A DNA stretch of 64,000 nt from assembly GCA_021234155.1 (NCBI GenBank), contig JAJEKV010000407.1, forward strand, positions 1 through 64,000, read 5' to 3'. Positions within the stretch are counted from its first letter, which is position 1. Every line of letters starts with the position of its first letter. The notes beneath the pieces are model-generated. The model searched no databases and was not told the origin of the DNA. It saw nothing but the letters and a program-made list of their open reading frames with translations. Both the position numbers and the translations under genes were made by a program. This DNA comes from Isoetes taiwanensis (Eukaryota > Streptophyta > Lycopodiopsida > Isoetales > Isoetaceae). Shown here in pieces: positions 23,040 to 34,579 of this stretch.

Positions 23040-23288
23040 TGAATAGCGGAAGCATATATTGATCTGAGTGACTGGAATTGCCCCAGCCTTGGCTTGTACA
23101 TTTATAGAATAATGATGTCATCATTACTGACCTTGTATTTGTCCAGCAACACATCCTCCGATAGCCTTTGTAATGATTATGAAGAGGTGTGTCTGATCAT
23201 GGAGATGTGCTTGGAGAGATGACCATTCAGCCCAAAGGGCATGCCACATCATCGATCCATACCAAGAGGTGCAAGATCATCCTCAACA
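23040..23288 (-). repeat. Copia-like LTR (5' LTR of the 16.6-23.3 kb element)
   Basis: On the minus strand it begins TGTTGAGGATGATC and ends CCGCTATTCA. It is the longer of the two copies, and the gag start lies about 300 bp downstream. The tatctcagcc just after it may be a worn tRNA primer site. Confidence 0.55.
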
Positions 23289-23382
23289 TGAATTGAGGAT
23301 GAAAGGTGCTGATTTGCCTTGGAGAGGCTTAAAGAATCGATGGTCCAAGTCAGATTTGGACGTTTCTGCTTCTATTATTAGA

Positions 23383-25715
23383 ATAGAATAGAATAGAATA
23401 GAATACATTAATGTCCCTTGTGCCGTAAGGCCCCTGGACTTGTGTAGCATGGGCGAGCTCCCTAAAAGGGTGCTACTAGCACATCACGCTGTTATAATGT
23501 AGCCTTTTCTGAAGGCTGACTTTTTTCTTTTAATACCAGCATCCCGCTTTACCTCGGCTTCTTGGCCGTGCAGTGATGCGTCGTTATCAATCAGCTTTTA
23601 GCTGAGCAATTTGTGTGAGGCTATATGACCCGTTTTGTACAGATCATATTACAAGCCCTCTTTCACTGTGTACTTCTCTGTGTCTGGTCGTCATTCTTTG
23701 GATCGCGTTCTGCCAGATCCCGTAATGATTCTGTCATCTTCATCAGCCTGTGAACTGGTTCCCCCCACCTTATATTCCTATATCTGTCTCTGATGTCCCC
23801 GTAGATCGGGCAGTCATTAATCATATGGTTCTCATCCTCTATTCTCCCCCCGTCACAGATTCTGCATATCCTGTCCTCCTTGTCTACCCCTCTCCACCTG
23901 TCTTTTTCGATTCTTAGATCATGACTTCCCATCCTGAATCTGGCCAGTATGTCCCTTCTGTTTTTCCCCAATATGTTATCCCGGTATATCTGGTGTCCTA
24001 TTTGCTGATCTGGATTAAAGACTTGTATGAGCCAGTCTGTCTTGGGTCCTGTATGTCTTTGCAGCCATGCTCTTGTCGCTATGTCTGCCCACTCCTCATT
24101 CCACTGCCCCTCTTCTATTAGGTCACTCAGGTTTAATCCCATCTGTCTGGTCTATGTTGCCACCTCTCTGAACCATCCAATGCTTTCGAGGATGTGTGAT
24201 TTTGCTGATTCGGTGATTGCAATGCTGGACAGTTTCCCTTGTATGTCTCTCGTGTTGTCTCTGAGCAGGTACCTTATGGTTCTCTCCCATGCTCTCACTT
24301 CCATCGGTTTTTGCCCTGTCTGTGCCATTGCCTAAGAATTCCTTCCTGCTTTTCCCAGTTTCTTTCTGTTAAACCTGGCCCCCATGCTTCTGCTCCGTAC
24401 AACTGAGTGGTGGCTATCGCTGCACTGAATAGATAACATTTGATGTCCCAATCAGTTATTCTACTTCTGTTACAGAAGTTTTTCATGTTAAAGTAGCTTC
24501 CTATAGCTGATTGGAATCTGGCGTTAGCTCCTTTGGCCCATTTCCCTGTGCCATGCGCATCATAACCTAGATATCTGTATTCTGTTGCTTCCTCTATCTC
24601 TTTGTCTTTATATCTGAAGGGTTTATGCATGTTCTTGTGTCCAAAGATGACTATCTTAGTTTTTGCTAGATTCACTGTCAGCCCTGTATCCTCACAGAAT
24701 TGTTCTAGAATTTTGAGCAGTCTGTGCATTCCTTTGTTTTTTGTTGCCATCATACTGAGATCATCCGCATATAGCATTATCGGTACCTTCGTGTCTCCTA
24801 GTGTGGGGGCATACTCGTCCCCTTGCTGTTCTGCTATGTATCCCTGTAGTGCATCTATGTATATTCCAAACAGAGTTGGAGATAACGGGCAACCCTGCTT
24901 TACACCGGTGTCACAGATTATTGGCTGTCCTTCCTGTTCCATTTTAGCATACACCTTGTGGTACAGTCTTGCAATCGATCCTACCATATTTCTCGGGGCT
25001 TGCATGTCCATCAGTCTTTTTAGCAGCTTCTCTCTCGGGACTGTATCAAACGCTTTTCTGAAATCTACAAAGCAACAGATTATTTTCCTTCCCTGCACTG
25101 TGTTCTGCTCTATTAATATCCGAAGGGTCACGAGGTGATCTGTGGTTGAGTGCTCCGGTCTGAACCCTGCTTGCCCTTGTGCTCTCATATTTCCTTCTTC
25201 TGCCCATTTCTTTAGTTTGTTATCCAATACCTTTCCAAACCATTTTGCGAAAATTGAGCTTACCATTATCGTCCTATAGTTCCCTGGATCTTTTCTATTT
25301 CCTGCCTTATGTAGAGGTATGACTCTGTTGTATGTCCATCTGTCTGGGAGCCCTGTATGTATGATGCCATTAAAAATGTCTGTAACCTGTCTGCCAATTT
25401 CTGTCTCAGCACATTTCAGCAGTTCCACGGTCAGGCCGTATAGATCCGGTGCTTTATGGTTAGCCATCCTGTTTAGGGCTAGCATTACTTCTAGCATGTG
25501 AAGCATGGTTTGTCCGGGTCATGCTGTATTGGTATTGGCACCGGAGGTGCCCCCGTCTTGTATAATTTGTCCAGGTAACTCTCCCATCCCTCGGTTCCAA
25601 TGCCATCTTGTTCGTTCCTTGCTTTAATATTGCTCTTCCCTCCTTTGTTTTTGAATCCTCTCCAAAATCTTCGGGGCTGTTTTTCAGCAATTTTCCCATG
25701 TACCATTGGTGCTGT
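23383..25715 (-). mobile_element. LINE-C, 5'-truncated non-LTR retrotransposon with (TATTC)n tail
   Basis: Minus-strand order: reverse transcriptase, C-terminal zinc-finger region, about 250 bp of 3' UTR, then a tail of five TATTC units (plus strand gaatagaatagaatag, about 23383-23408). The 5' end is cut inside the region before the RT (FWRGFKNKGGKSN, about 25690). The pentanucleotide tail matches that of LINE-B, so the two are of one clade despite different 3' UTRs. The long open RT frame indicates a recent insertion. Confidence 0.85.
23663..25706 (-). pseudogene. LINE-C reverse transcriptase and zinc-finger C-terminus
   Basis: The frame 25506-24295 (403 codons, no stop) has LINE RT motifs in order: GLTVELLK region; YNRVIPLHKAGNRKDPGNYR; AQGQAGFRPEHSTTDH; CCFVDFRKAFDTVPREKLL (first catalytic Asp); GVKQGCPLSPTLFGIYID; the catalytic LYADDLSMMA; then NLAKTKIVIFG and YRYLGYDAHG. 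Downstream, LYGAEAWGPG is the usual post-RT motif. A shift near 24340 and a stop near 24147 separate the C-terminal frame 24142-23663, which has RICRICDGGRIEDENHMIND followed by CP, a C-x2-C...H-x4-C finger. RT copies element RNA at a nicked target. Upstream frame 25706-25491 (PRRFWRGFKNKGG) precedes the RT and is broken by stops near 25500. No endonuclease domain survives. Confidence 0.88.
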
Positions 25716-25773
25716 AGCAGGTTATTGTATCTTTTCCCATTGTACCATTGGTGCTGTAGCAGGTTTTGTGGTT
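25691..25773. repeat. Two-copy ~41-bp tandem duplication at the LINE-C 5' edge
   Basis: ttttcccatgtaccattggt plus gctgtagcagg occurs at 25691 and again at 25732 with a one-base difference. It overlaps the point where LINE-C homology stops, so it may record its integration or truncation. Confidence 0.75.
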
Positions 25774-26379
25774 GCTTTGCTGTCTTATTTGCTATCTATG
25801 TTGTTAACAACTTGTTATTCAAACCATAAATAAATATATAAGAACTCCGAAAAGGAACACAAAGGTATAAGGTGCTGGGATCTAACACAGATGGTCCCTG
25901 AGTAAGTCGAACTAAGGGGCAAGTGATTTGGTAAAGAAGGGGGGAGGGGGGACGAAAATATGTAAGAATTTGTATTGCTTTGGAATAATACGTAATTGAG
26001 AAAAATATGTAACTACTAACAGTTGCCCGGCATTGCCAGGGATAAATACGATTATATTATAGGTGGGCCACGACAGCCTATTAAATTTTGAAAGAATACG
26101 AAATGGGAGAAGTGAGATTATTTTAGCTTACATCATTTAAAGATTAGTGTATTCTATGGTTGACAAATGTTCATGAGAGGATGAGTGCAAGTTTGAGTTT
26201 GTGCAATCAAGCCACATCTTGAGAATGGGTCACTGAAAATCAATTTCCATCATCAACATACATTTGTTGTGTAAGATTAATGATTTTGTTCATGGGCAGT
26301 TCGTTGGAATATCTGAGGATTCAATTTTTCACATTTGATCGTATGTCAAAATTGAATAAAAGGTCATTGATGGTTTTTT

Positions 26380-26680
26380 TGTGGCGTCATTTTTGTAGGA
26401 TGAGTTAGTAAGGTTGCAAGCTCGATTTCCATAATTCAAACTTATTGATAAGCTTGGATGAGAGCTATACATCAAATATAAAAAGCTAGATGACCATTTC
26501 CATGGAAGCTTGAAAAAGGAGATCGTACTGCAGCTTGGAAAACCCAAGCACAATCTTAAACAATTTGTTACTCATATCCAACAAAATGGTCAAAGCATTA
26601 GAATTTGTTGTAAGTGTTGCGAGCATATTTACAAAATCACGAACTGCTCATTTCTGTCTAGTTGCAAGAACTGAACTTGA
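26380..26680 (+). pseudogene. Short unidentified coding-like relic
   Basis: After a tttgtag acceptor near 26398 the plus strand reads DELVRLQARFP, one or two stops, then LDDHFHGSLKKEIVLQLGK and KCCEHIYKITNCS. Runs of this composition without stops are unusual for the surrounding A+T-rich DNA. No family is recognised and no further exon was found. Confidence 0.25.
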
Positions 26681-26908
26681 TTCCTTTCATTTGTAAATAA
26701 TGCATTTTAATAAATAGTTGGATTTGCAATTATTTCTTCTTCTAGGTCTGCTATAGGAGTGGTAAGGAAATATATAGATAATGTGACCTTCACTCATGCC
26801 CATCCAAGAAGCCAGCACCTTTTGCTCACCTTTCCAAACCACTCAGTCTATGTGCCTATATTATCAGTGAGATTCCTCGACATGTAAAAATAAAGAGTTT
26901 GAGTTATA

Positions 26909-27577
26909 ATTCTAGAATGGGACTCGCAAGAAACCAACAAACCGCCCGATAGGCTTCTCATTTATCTCAGCAGATTTTCTACAATGGTGGACAGTGGGTA
27001 GCCGCACACATGCGAACTACCCACGAAAAACAAAGGGAAAATCCAATTATATCACTTGGACCCCAAAAAATACAATGCTAATAGATGAGTGGCTGATGTA
27101 CCTGCCGAAAGCTTATCACCGGGATTAAAAAACCCCGCCCTTTCGGGTTTTCGAGGAAAAACCCTAGTGATAAGCCTTCGGCAAGGGGCTTAGACAAACG
27201 TAAGGCATAGACATCGCTCCCAAAAACCCCCGCATGGAGAAGTCGAAACAGATGCCGCTCGCCAACTTGTACCTGCACATCACCAACACAACAAACGAGA
27301 CAACACAAACATACCAGAGAATAGCATCACCCAGCGGGTGGAAAAAAACATCACCCAGCGGGTGGACAAACATGATAAACAAAAAATTGTGCACAATACA
27401 ATAAACAAAGAAGGGGGGGAGGGAGGGTTCAAAGAGAATAAGGTACTGCTGAGAGAAGAGGAAGCGCCGATGAGATGTGGATGCAGAAACGCGCCTGAAA
27501 TAGCGAACTTCCAACCCAAAACGGGCATGCGCCGCCCGCATGCATGCAAGACATGCATGCTCGTCCCATTCTAGAAT
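26909..27577. mobile_element. Short terminal-inverted-repeat element, copy 1 (669 bp)
   Basis: It starts attctagaatgggac and ends with the exact inverse, gtcccattctagaat (27563-27577). The first 41 bp and the last 150 bp are shared with the element at 27605, but the middle is different. It contains the hairpin at 27101-27186. No transposase is encoded. A 27-bp segment (ggcgatcc to gatgcg) follows both copies. Confidence 0.65.
27101..27186 (-). ncRNA. Candidate structured RNA motif, copy A
   Basis: Bases 27103-27119 and 27167-27183 form a 17-bp stem with one mismatch. Inside, the minus strand reads tcgaaaaccc-GAAA-ggg-cg-ggguuuuuuaaucc: a hairpin with a GNRA tetraloop nested in an AAAACCC/GGGUUUU helix. 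The same core occurs at 37789-37855 and 41187-41253 with a different closing stem and a UUCG loop. Conserved core plus exchanged helix sequence suggests selection on fold, perhaps a 3'-end recognition structure or a small ribozyme. No hammerhead core (CUGAUGA) is present. Confidence 0.5.
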
Positions 27578-27604
27578 GGCGATCCGATGTCTCGGATCGA
27601 TGCG

Positions 27605-27936
27605 ATTCTAGAATGGGACTCGCAAGAAACCAACAAACCGCCCGACTACCAGAGAACTTCCTTACAAACTAGGATCGAGGACGAAGGTCACAGGACGAAG
27701 GCCGAAGGCCGGAAAAGGATAGCATGAAAGAAACGCCAAATTGGCTAAACCAGGCAGGAAGAAGCCCCTCCCCTGCCTGGAAACAATTCAAAGAGAATAA
27801 GGTACTGCTGAGAGAAGAGGAAGCGCCGATGAGATGTGGATGCAGAAACGCGCCTGAAATAGCGAACTCCCAACCCAAAACGGGCATGCGCCGCCCGCAT
27901 GCATGCAAGACATGCATGCTCGTCCCATTCTAGAAT
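27605..27936. mobile_element. Short terminal-inverted-repeat element, copy 2 (332 bp)
   Basis: It has the same 15-bp inverted ends as the element at 26909, the same first 41 bp and the same last 150 bp (from ttcaaagagaataagg, 27787). Its middle is unrelated, with cctgcctgg/ccaggcagg self-complementarity. It is separated from copy 1 by the 27-bp segment that also follows it at 27937-27963. Confidence 0.65.
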
Positions 27937-27999
27937 GGCGATCCAATGTCTCGGATCGATGCGATTACATGCCAAATGGTGTCTATGTCATGATTGTCC

Positions 28000-30640
28000 A
28001 TCTTCCGTTTAGTCCTTCAACAAATTCCTAGATGATCAACAGAATTAACATCATTTTGCAAGTGCAACTTGTTTGAATTATTAACTAAATACATATACTC
28101 CTTTGTCACATATGCACGACTTAATTGTGTCCATAGAAAAAGAAGATAATGTTGTCATGCATATCATAATGTCACTAATCCAATTTTCTTGTGTTAAGAC
28201 TTATAGATTCTTTAATGTGGGGAATGTGGAATACTAAGAATGCGAGTGATAAGATAATAAGCAAAATATTTGATACATGGGACATGAACATTACTGGCCC
28301 TAATGCTAAGTGATAAATAGGGACGTGGATATGTAATGCTAAGTCATTAGATTTTTTATGAACCAATACATCCATCCTTGCAAGATTGACAACACATGAA
28401 TGCATGACACATCCGGTTGCAAACCAAAGCTTTAGGCCTACAGAGGTTACATAGGAAGTTAGACTAAAAAGGTTTGTGAATAAAGTCTATAATAGATGGG
28501 AGATAACCTAACATGCAAATACAACATGCATGATTGCAACATCATGCATCAATGTAACATGAAGGCTCACTTATTGCAACAAAATATACCCTTCTATGGG
28601 TTTGTAAATCCACAAAAAATATCCCACATGGGTCCCAACAATCGACTGCATAATAAGCTTCACTATATGTTCTTCTACGACATATCATTACAGAAACTAA
28701 TCTTTTGAGTTTTTTTTTATTGAATTGCTTCTTAGATGTAAGAGTTACCTTCATTTGCATGGGTACAGGGTTAAGGAGCATACTCACAAAAAACTTCAGG
28801 TTTATTGGATATATTGCCTGTAAACGAAATTAATAAGTTTGCAAATAAAAATGTATGCAGAAACTCAAATACATGTTTTTCCAAGAAATTTTGCTGATAA
28901 TATGAAAGGAAAAAATGGAAGTTGACATTTACAATGTTGACCTTAACATATAACATGATCTTAACGAAACTAAAGACTGGTGCTGTAAAAAATGGAAGAA
29001 TCATGAACAATAAGACAAATGCTCCTGACAACATTTCAGGCTTCAGTCAGCATGCACCACCTGCAAAAATGCAATACATGAATATCCAACATGGTATCGT
29101 GTTTCTTTAGTGGCCATTTTTCAAAAAAGGTCTTGCTCCATATATGAATCATTAACATTTGAGCTATATTTTACAGCCAGCAAAAGCGACATTACACCAT
29201 TGTTCCCAACACGGTGTAATACCTTTTGTAAGTGCTTCTGAAACTTTTTTGTTCTGTTTTTGCTCTACTCAAAATGATGCAAGGTTACCTCCTTTTCTTG
29301 CATCAGGAAGGACATGCTTAAGCTGGTAGACCAATGCCTATAGTTGCGCACAAATACATAATGGATAACATAAAATATTCATTCACTATACAATTGTAGC
29401 AACAAAATAAAACTCATCGTGACTGCGCCTTTTTCCTGCTCTGGAACGTATCTAGCAGTGAAATATCAGGAGACCCAACATCTATTCCTGTTTTCTTTTA
29501 TGCCAGCCATGATGAATTTGCTTATATAGCCGTCATTTGTAGAGGAGCCTGCACATGCCTCAATAACAATTTCTTGCAAATTTTAGACATGTAGTATAGA
29601 CATTTAACATGTATCCGAATAAAGCGTCTATTTAAGAAAAGTAGCTTTATCATTTAGAAATCGGTCTTTGTGTTTGAATCTATAAGTTTTGCATAAACAA
29701 CCGTGAATAGCAAAATATGTGGTATATACCTGTTATCTCATGTGTCGATCATGTAAGGAACTGTGATGGAGTTTAACGTGTTGCAGGAAGTATGGATTTG
29801 AAATGGAATGATGACATGGAAGTAGGTAAACCAATTCCATGACCCCAAATACTAATCACTACATATAAGTCATACATTCTAGCCTAAAAATTGATGATAG
29901 CATATACAATTAAGTCCTAGTCATTAATATTTAAGAATATATTAACTCGAAGATAACATGTAGATGGTAGTAAAAGTATCTATTGTACAGATTTTGTGCC
30001 CTAAATGATTCTTGAATGGGAAAAGGATAATCCTTTGAGACATTGCTTGAAATACTTTCCAAACATCTGCCACAACTTTTCACATCCCATGCAAGTTAAT
30101 CGTTGACTTCGAAAGGGTCATAACCTTCAAGCAACATTTGTAGTTGAAGATTTCTCCAAAATATGGTCATATAGAATAACGGAATGCCCAGTCTTGATCA
30201 CTAAACAAAATTGGCTAAGAACATCATGGCAAACTTCTTTTGCTAAATCGCCTTGTAGTGAACATGAAAACTGCTATATGTTTACCAGGATCACGAATAA
30301 GATGATTTTTTTTTTTTTTTTTACATTCAAATTGACAACATCACAAAATTTACTAAACGTCTGCAATGGATCTAAAGCAAAATTACAAACGGTAAAGTAT
30401 TTCCATAATCATGTTTGTTCTCTTGTAACGACTATAAAATGTCCTGTCACCTCAACTCAAAGTAAATGTTTACCTTGATGCAGAGTCTTCCTTAGCAAAT
30501 GCTTATGTGGTTGCGATACCTGCAAGTAGAGATCCATACAATTGTCTTTTTTGATTGAAGGCTTCTATACATTAAATTATAATATGTATGTATAGATAAC
30601 AAAAGATAGTGTTTTTTTCTTAAAGGGAAGCATTAACCCT
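28000..30640. other. No supported gene; A+T-rich spacer
   Basis: Only short frames on both strands. A run of 17-18 T occurs near 30307. No repeat partner or domain was found within the window. Confidence 0.5.
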
Positions 30641-30749
30641 TAAAACCAAAATAGTGCTTATCAACAACACGAGTAAATCAAAATAAGATGAAGATTAGAA
30701 AATAGATAGTGTAGTGGTATGTCATCAGGTTGAAATTCCTCTTTCATCC

Positions 30750-32600
30750 TCTTCCTTTCACAGCCAGGCTAAGTGTACAGAAGGAGGATGAAGCTTTAGC
30801 AATGTTGAACCTCCCCTTGGCGTCCTTAGCCTTGCATATATAGTCCCTTCTTAGCAGGAGAATATCACAGATACATTCATAGTTGCATGGTTCATCATGC
30901 CTATTTGGGGGCCCAAAAAAATCCATCCGCCTTTGATTGATGCTCAGGTCCATTCTCTTCCATTTGAAATGCCTAACTAGTACCATGAGAAGCCCTACAC
31001 CAGAAAAAGAACCATAAGTATCATCTCTGAACCTCATTGATCCAATGCATATCATATTGGAATTGCTTAATGACCCCTTCTGGATTGGTAATTTCATGGT
31101 TAAAAACTAAAGTTATTTCTGCCCTTCAGTCTGTCAGGTTGTCAGGGAGAAAAGAATCGATGTCAGCTATATTAACCAGATCATAAGCAAAGATCGAGGA
31201 AGCAATTTCCAGAATCCATTCTGCTCATAGGCAAGTTCTAAAGTGATGAGATTCATCCTCGGCCGCTTTGAGACATCTGATATAGATGTCAGATTCTGCC
31301 ATATTGAGTCTAAATCTTTTCTTGTTTGTAGCTAAAGCTTTATGCCACAACTGTCAAGATGAAAGATTTGATTTTTGACTGAATCGGGCACTTCCACATG
31401 AACATAAGATTCTTCATGCATCTGTCTTGGCTGATATTTCATTTGTTGTGAATGGTAATCTAAAGCTCTCTTGAGAGATACATGTAACTTTTTTTTCACT
31501 GTGAAGTCAGTTTTATCATTGCAGTGCCAAGACAAATCATTATCTGTCCAATCCCCAACCATGAGCGGTAACAATATTATTGTAAAGAATCTCAGAATCC
31601 ATACCCTCATTCGCCAGAACAGAATTATTGAAAGGGATCAGTCTGCCATCATAATAAAAAAAGTTCCTAATGAACTTGATACCTTGGATGCCCCACTTTT
31701 TTACCTGATCTGGGAAATGACATGCCAGGCATAGCTCCGGATTGTTAGTTAGCAGAGCCGGGTTCCAGAAAATTGGTTGATCCATAGAGATTCCTCCTTT
31801 CCAAATATACACCCACTTAACTTTCTACCATGCCTTGATCCACTTCTTCAATATACATGGAATAGAATTGGGGATAGAGAAAGGGAAATAAATGGAATGG
31901 GGGAGATCCATGTGTAAGTGCCTCCATCCATAAAGATGGCATTTGGGAAGGTAGTGGTTGAACAGAATAGAGACAGGATGCTTAATTAGTCCATGGGCAG
32001 CCTTATAGAAATATTTGGCTGCAAGGGCAGTCCCCTGCTTCTTGATGTCAATAACACTCAGACCACTATATTTCTTCTTCTTGCAGCATTCCATCATCGA
32101 AACTGGGGTCCAACATCTCCTATTTTGGCCACATAAGATAAATCTGCCAATGATACTCTGGAGCTTGGACGAGACGTTCTTGGGAGCAAGAATGAATGAC
32201 CGAAGGCTGATAAACATGGGAGGAAGAAATCATTAACTTTGCAATAATTGCCCTTCCATTTTTTGAAAGATGCTTAGAATTGAGGAGATCAACTCTTTTA
32301 TAAAACTTCTCAATGATTTCTTCCCATAAATCCGAAGGGCTAATCCTGAGGGCAAAAGGGATACCTAAAATTTTTGGCTTAGAGGTAGGAAGGTAATGCT
32401 TACATCCCAGGAGATGCAAATCTCTCCCCACTTACCTGATTCCTAGCCAGTACCTTGGACTTACTTCGACTAATTTTGCATCCCGAGACCCTGCCAAAGT
32501 TTTCCAAAATGTCCCCAGTGTTAAGAATGGATTGATCATCTGTAGAAACCATCAAAAAAGTGTCATCAGGAAAATGACCATTTAACAGGTGATCCACTCA
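30750..32600 (-). pseudogene. LINE-A ORF2, C-terminal portion
   Basis: Frames 32597-32400, 32431-32120, 32217-31825, 31812-31540, 31610-31332 and 31097-30744 line up as one broken C-terminus. The first contains GHFPDDTFLMV, the RT catalytic box with Pro in place of the usual Ala before DD. GCKISRSKSKVL follows. Later parts include FYKRVDLLNSKHLSKNGRAI and VIDIKKQGTALAAKYFYKAA, as in plant L1 post-RT regions. No RNase H signature could be confirmed. Confidence 0.65.
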
Positions 32601-34043
32601 AGGATTATGTGGAAGATTGAGGCCATGAATAATATTAGAATTTTTAGCAAATTCAAGCTTAGCATAAAGAGCTTCCTTAACAATGAGGAACAGAAAGGGA
32701 GCCAAGGGGCAACCTTGTTTCACCCTCTTTCTAATATAAAAAAAAGGGCTAGTTTCCCCATTAATCAAAACAACAGATCTGGAGTTATTAAGAATAACCC
32801 CCAGGAGGGAGATTACCTCTTCAGAGAAACCAAGAGCTCTGCAACACTTGAAAAGGAAAAGCCACCTTACCATGTCGAAGGCTTTTGTAATATCTAACTT
32901 AAGGAGAGCAAAATCTTGTTTAGAATCTTTGGCCCAATTGAATCCCAAGAATTGTTGTAGCCATATTATCTAGAATAAACCTGTCTTTTAGATATGCAGA
33001 TTGAGAGAAGCTAATAATATTGTTTAGAACAACCTTAAATCTAGCAGCTATAGCTTCAGAGATGATCTTATAAATTACATTAGAAAGAGAAATAGGAGGA
33101 TAATCAGAGAAAGTGCTCGACATATCTATTTTCGGAATTAAAGCAATGAAACTAGTATTAATCCTAGTATCTAAATACTTGTACTCCCTGTATTCATTAG
33201 CCTGGTTGGTGATGAAGCCTCCAATCAAGGGCCAAGCCTTTTTAAAGAACTCAGCGGGCAACCCATCAGGTCCAGGAGTTTTTCCATTTTCCATGTTTTT
33301 AACTACCTGCAAAAGCTCAAGGTTTGTGAACAGTTTGGCCATGTCAATATTATGAAGGTCAGTAACTTTAACATTTAAATTAATAAAGTCATCTATAATG
33401 ATATGACTGGTATCCTGATTTGTCCCCATAATACTCGTGAAATGTTGAGAAGCAGCTCTCTTCATCTCTACATCATCTGAAATATAAAGCATCACCAACC
33501 TTGATTTCAAATATATGATTTCTCTTGGCTTTACTCCTGGCCTTTATAAAGAAGTATTTGGAGTTACAATTCCCATCACACTTAATTTCTTGAATCTTAG
33601 ATTTGATTCTCCATCCACTTGCAATCTTGATCTTCTCCTTCTCAATCTCTTTTCTAATATTGTCTTGATCCCATCCGAGGCTTGAATCATATGGCTCCTG
33701 AATTAATTAAGATGCTCCATATTCTACTTATTTACAGCCTTACCCCAAACCTTCAACCAATTTTTAATTCTTTTAGCAGTACAAATCCACCAATCCATCC
33801 ATTCATAATTATTACAGTGTTTATCGGAATCTTCTAGAATACTTTCCAACCCATTCATAAAATCCTCATGATTCAACAGACTGGTATTCATCTTGAAATA
33901 AGGCTTCCTTTTCCCGATTACTTCATCAGGAGAGATATTAAGCTGCTGGGGAATATGATCAGAAACCGTGTAACCTTCCAGATTGATAACCCTCTTGCTA
34001 TTATTCTAGAGATTCTCACTTAGATAGAATCTAGAATAATCTA
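32598..34043 (-). pseudogene. LINE-A ORF2, endonuclease end and reverse transcriptase
   Basis: Just after the MULE-2 junction the minus strand reads GYTVSDHIPQQLNIS, containing the SDH motif of APE-type endonucleases. RT motifs follow: GKTPGPDGLPAEFFKKAWPL, FIALIPKID, YPPISLSNVIYKII, SQSAYLKDRFILDN; then FALLKLDITKAFDMVRW (first catalytic Asp) and KQGCPLAPFLFLIVKEALY. Shifts occur near 32930 and 33510. Confidence 0.8.
34025..34033. repeat. Possible displaced target duplication of MULE-2 (left)
   Basis: TAGAATCTA here is identical to 36285-36293 right of MULE-2, but ten extra bases (gaataatcta) separate it from the element. The nine bases touching the element (AATAATCTA) match the right copy at seven of nine positions. 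Confidence 0.5.
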
Positions 34044-34579
34044 GGGAAAAACTACAAAATACCCCTAACTTTATGCGAAATTCACAGTTTACCCCTAACT
34101 TTTTAAAAATTCACGAAATGCCCTTATGCACCGTATTTGTCCAAAAGGGTATACCCCTCCTGTATTTTGTCCAAACTGTAACAGAACCTAAATTGGCGGG
34201 ACTAAATTGGCGGTGGAGCTCCGCTGGAGTGGAGTCCGATTGCGCTGGAGTGGTGTTCCGATTGTGCATGCAATAGAGTTCATTTGCCATTGTTCACCAG
34301 CTCCTACCGGTATGTTCTTGCTTGATATGATGGAATGGTATATTCTTTGTGAATTTAGAGTCCGGTAGAAATTCGTTAGGCAAAAATTCGTCTGGTAGAA
34401 ATTTAGAGTTAGGCAGAAATTCGTTAGAAATTCTTGCCTCAATTTCGTATCATGTTGAGAAGATCTCTCATGTTTGGTATGAAAGAAGATCTCTCCTGTT
34501 TGGTGTGAAATCTCATTTCCCTTTTCAAAAAATGTTTGCCTTTGCTTCATTACAGTTGATAAACAGATCCTACATTAAC

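Larger units (their letters stand above)
16640..23288 (-). mobile_element. Minus-strand copia-like element with split gag and foreign interior (6.6 kb)
   Basis: Two LTR-like repeats in the same orientation bound the region. Downstream of the 23-kb copy lies a gag start (22741), and near the 16.6-kb copy lies the gag zinc knuckle. Nothing resembling protease, integrase, reverse transcriptase or RNase H is present. The 5 kb between the gag halves holds an opposite-strand piece of a proteasome gene plus unassigned DNA. Flanking 5-bp duplications do not match (agata and tgaat). It could be a gag-only element with captured host DNA, or one split by a later insertion. Confidence 0.45.

Noticed and set aside
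27101-27186. Hammerhead ribozyme
   Set aside because: The conserved CUGAUGA core and GAAA at the required positions are absent on both strands; the fold is reported only as an unknown motif.
27338-27933. Repeated plus-strand frames ending GMRRPHACKTCMLVPF
   Set aside because: Identical because they are the shared end of two inverted-repeat elements; no domain or start context.
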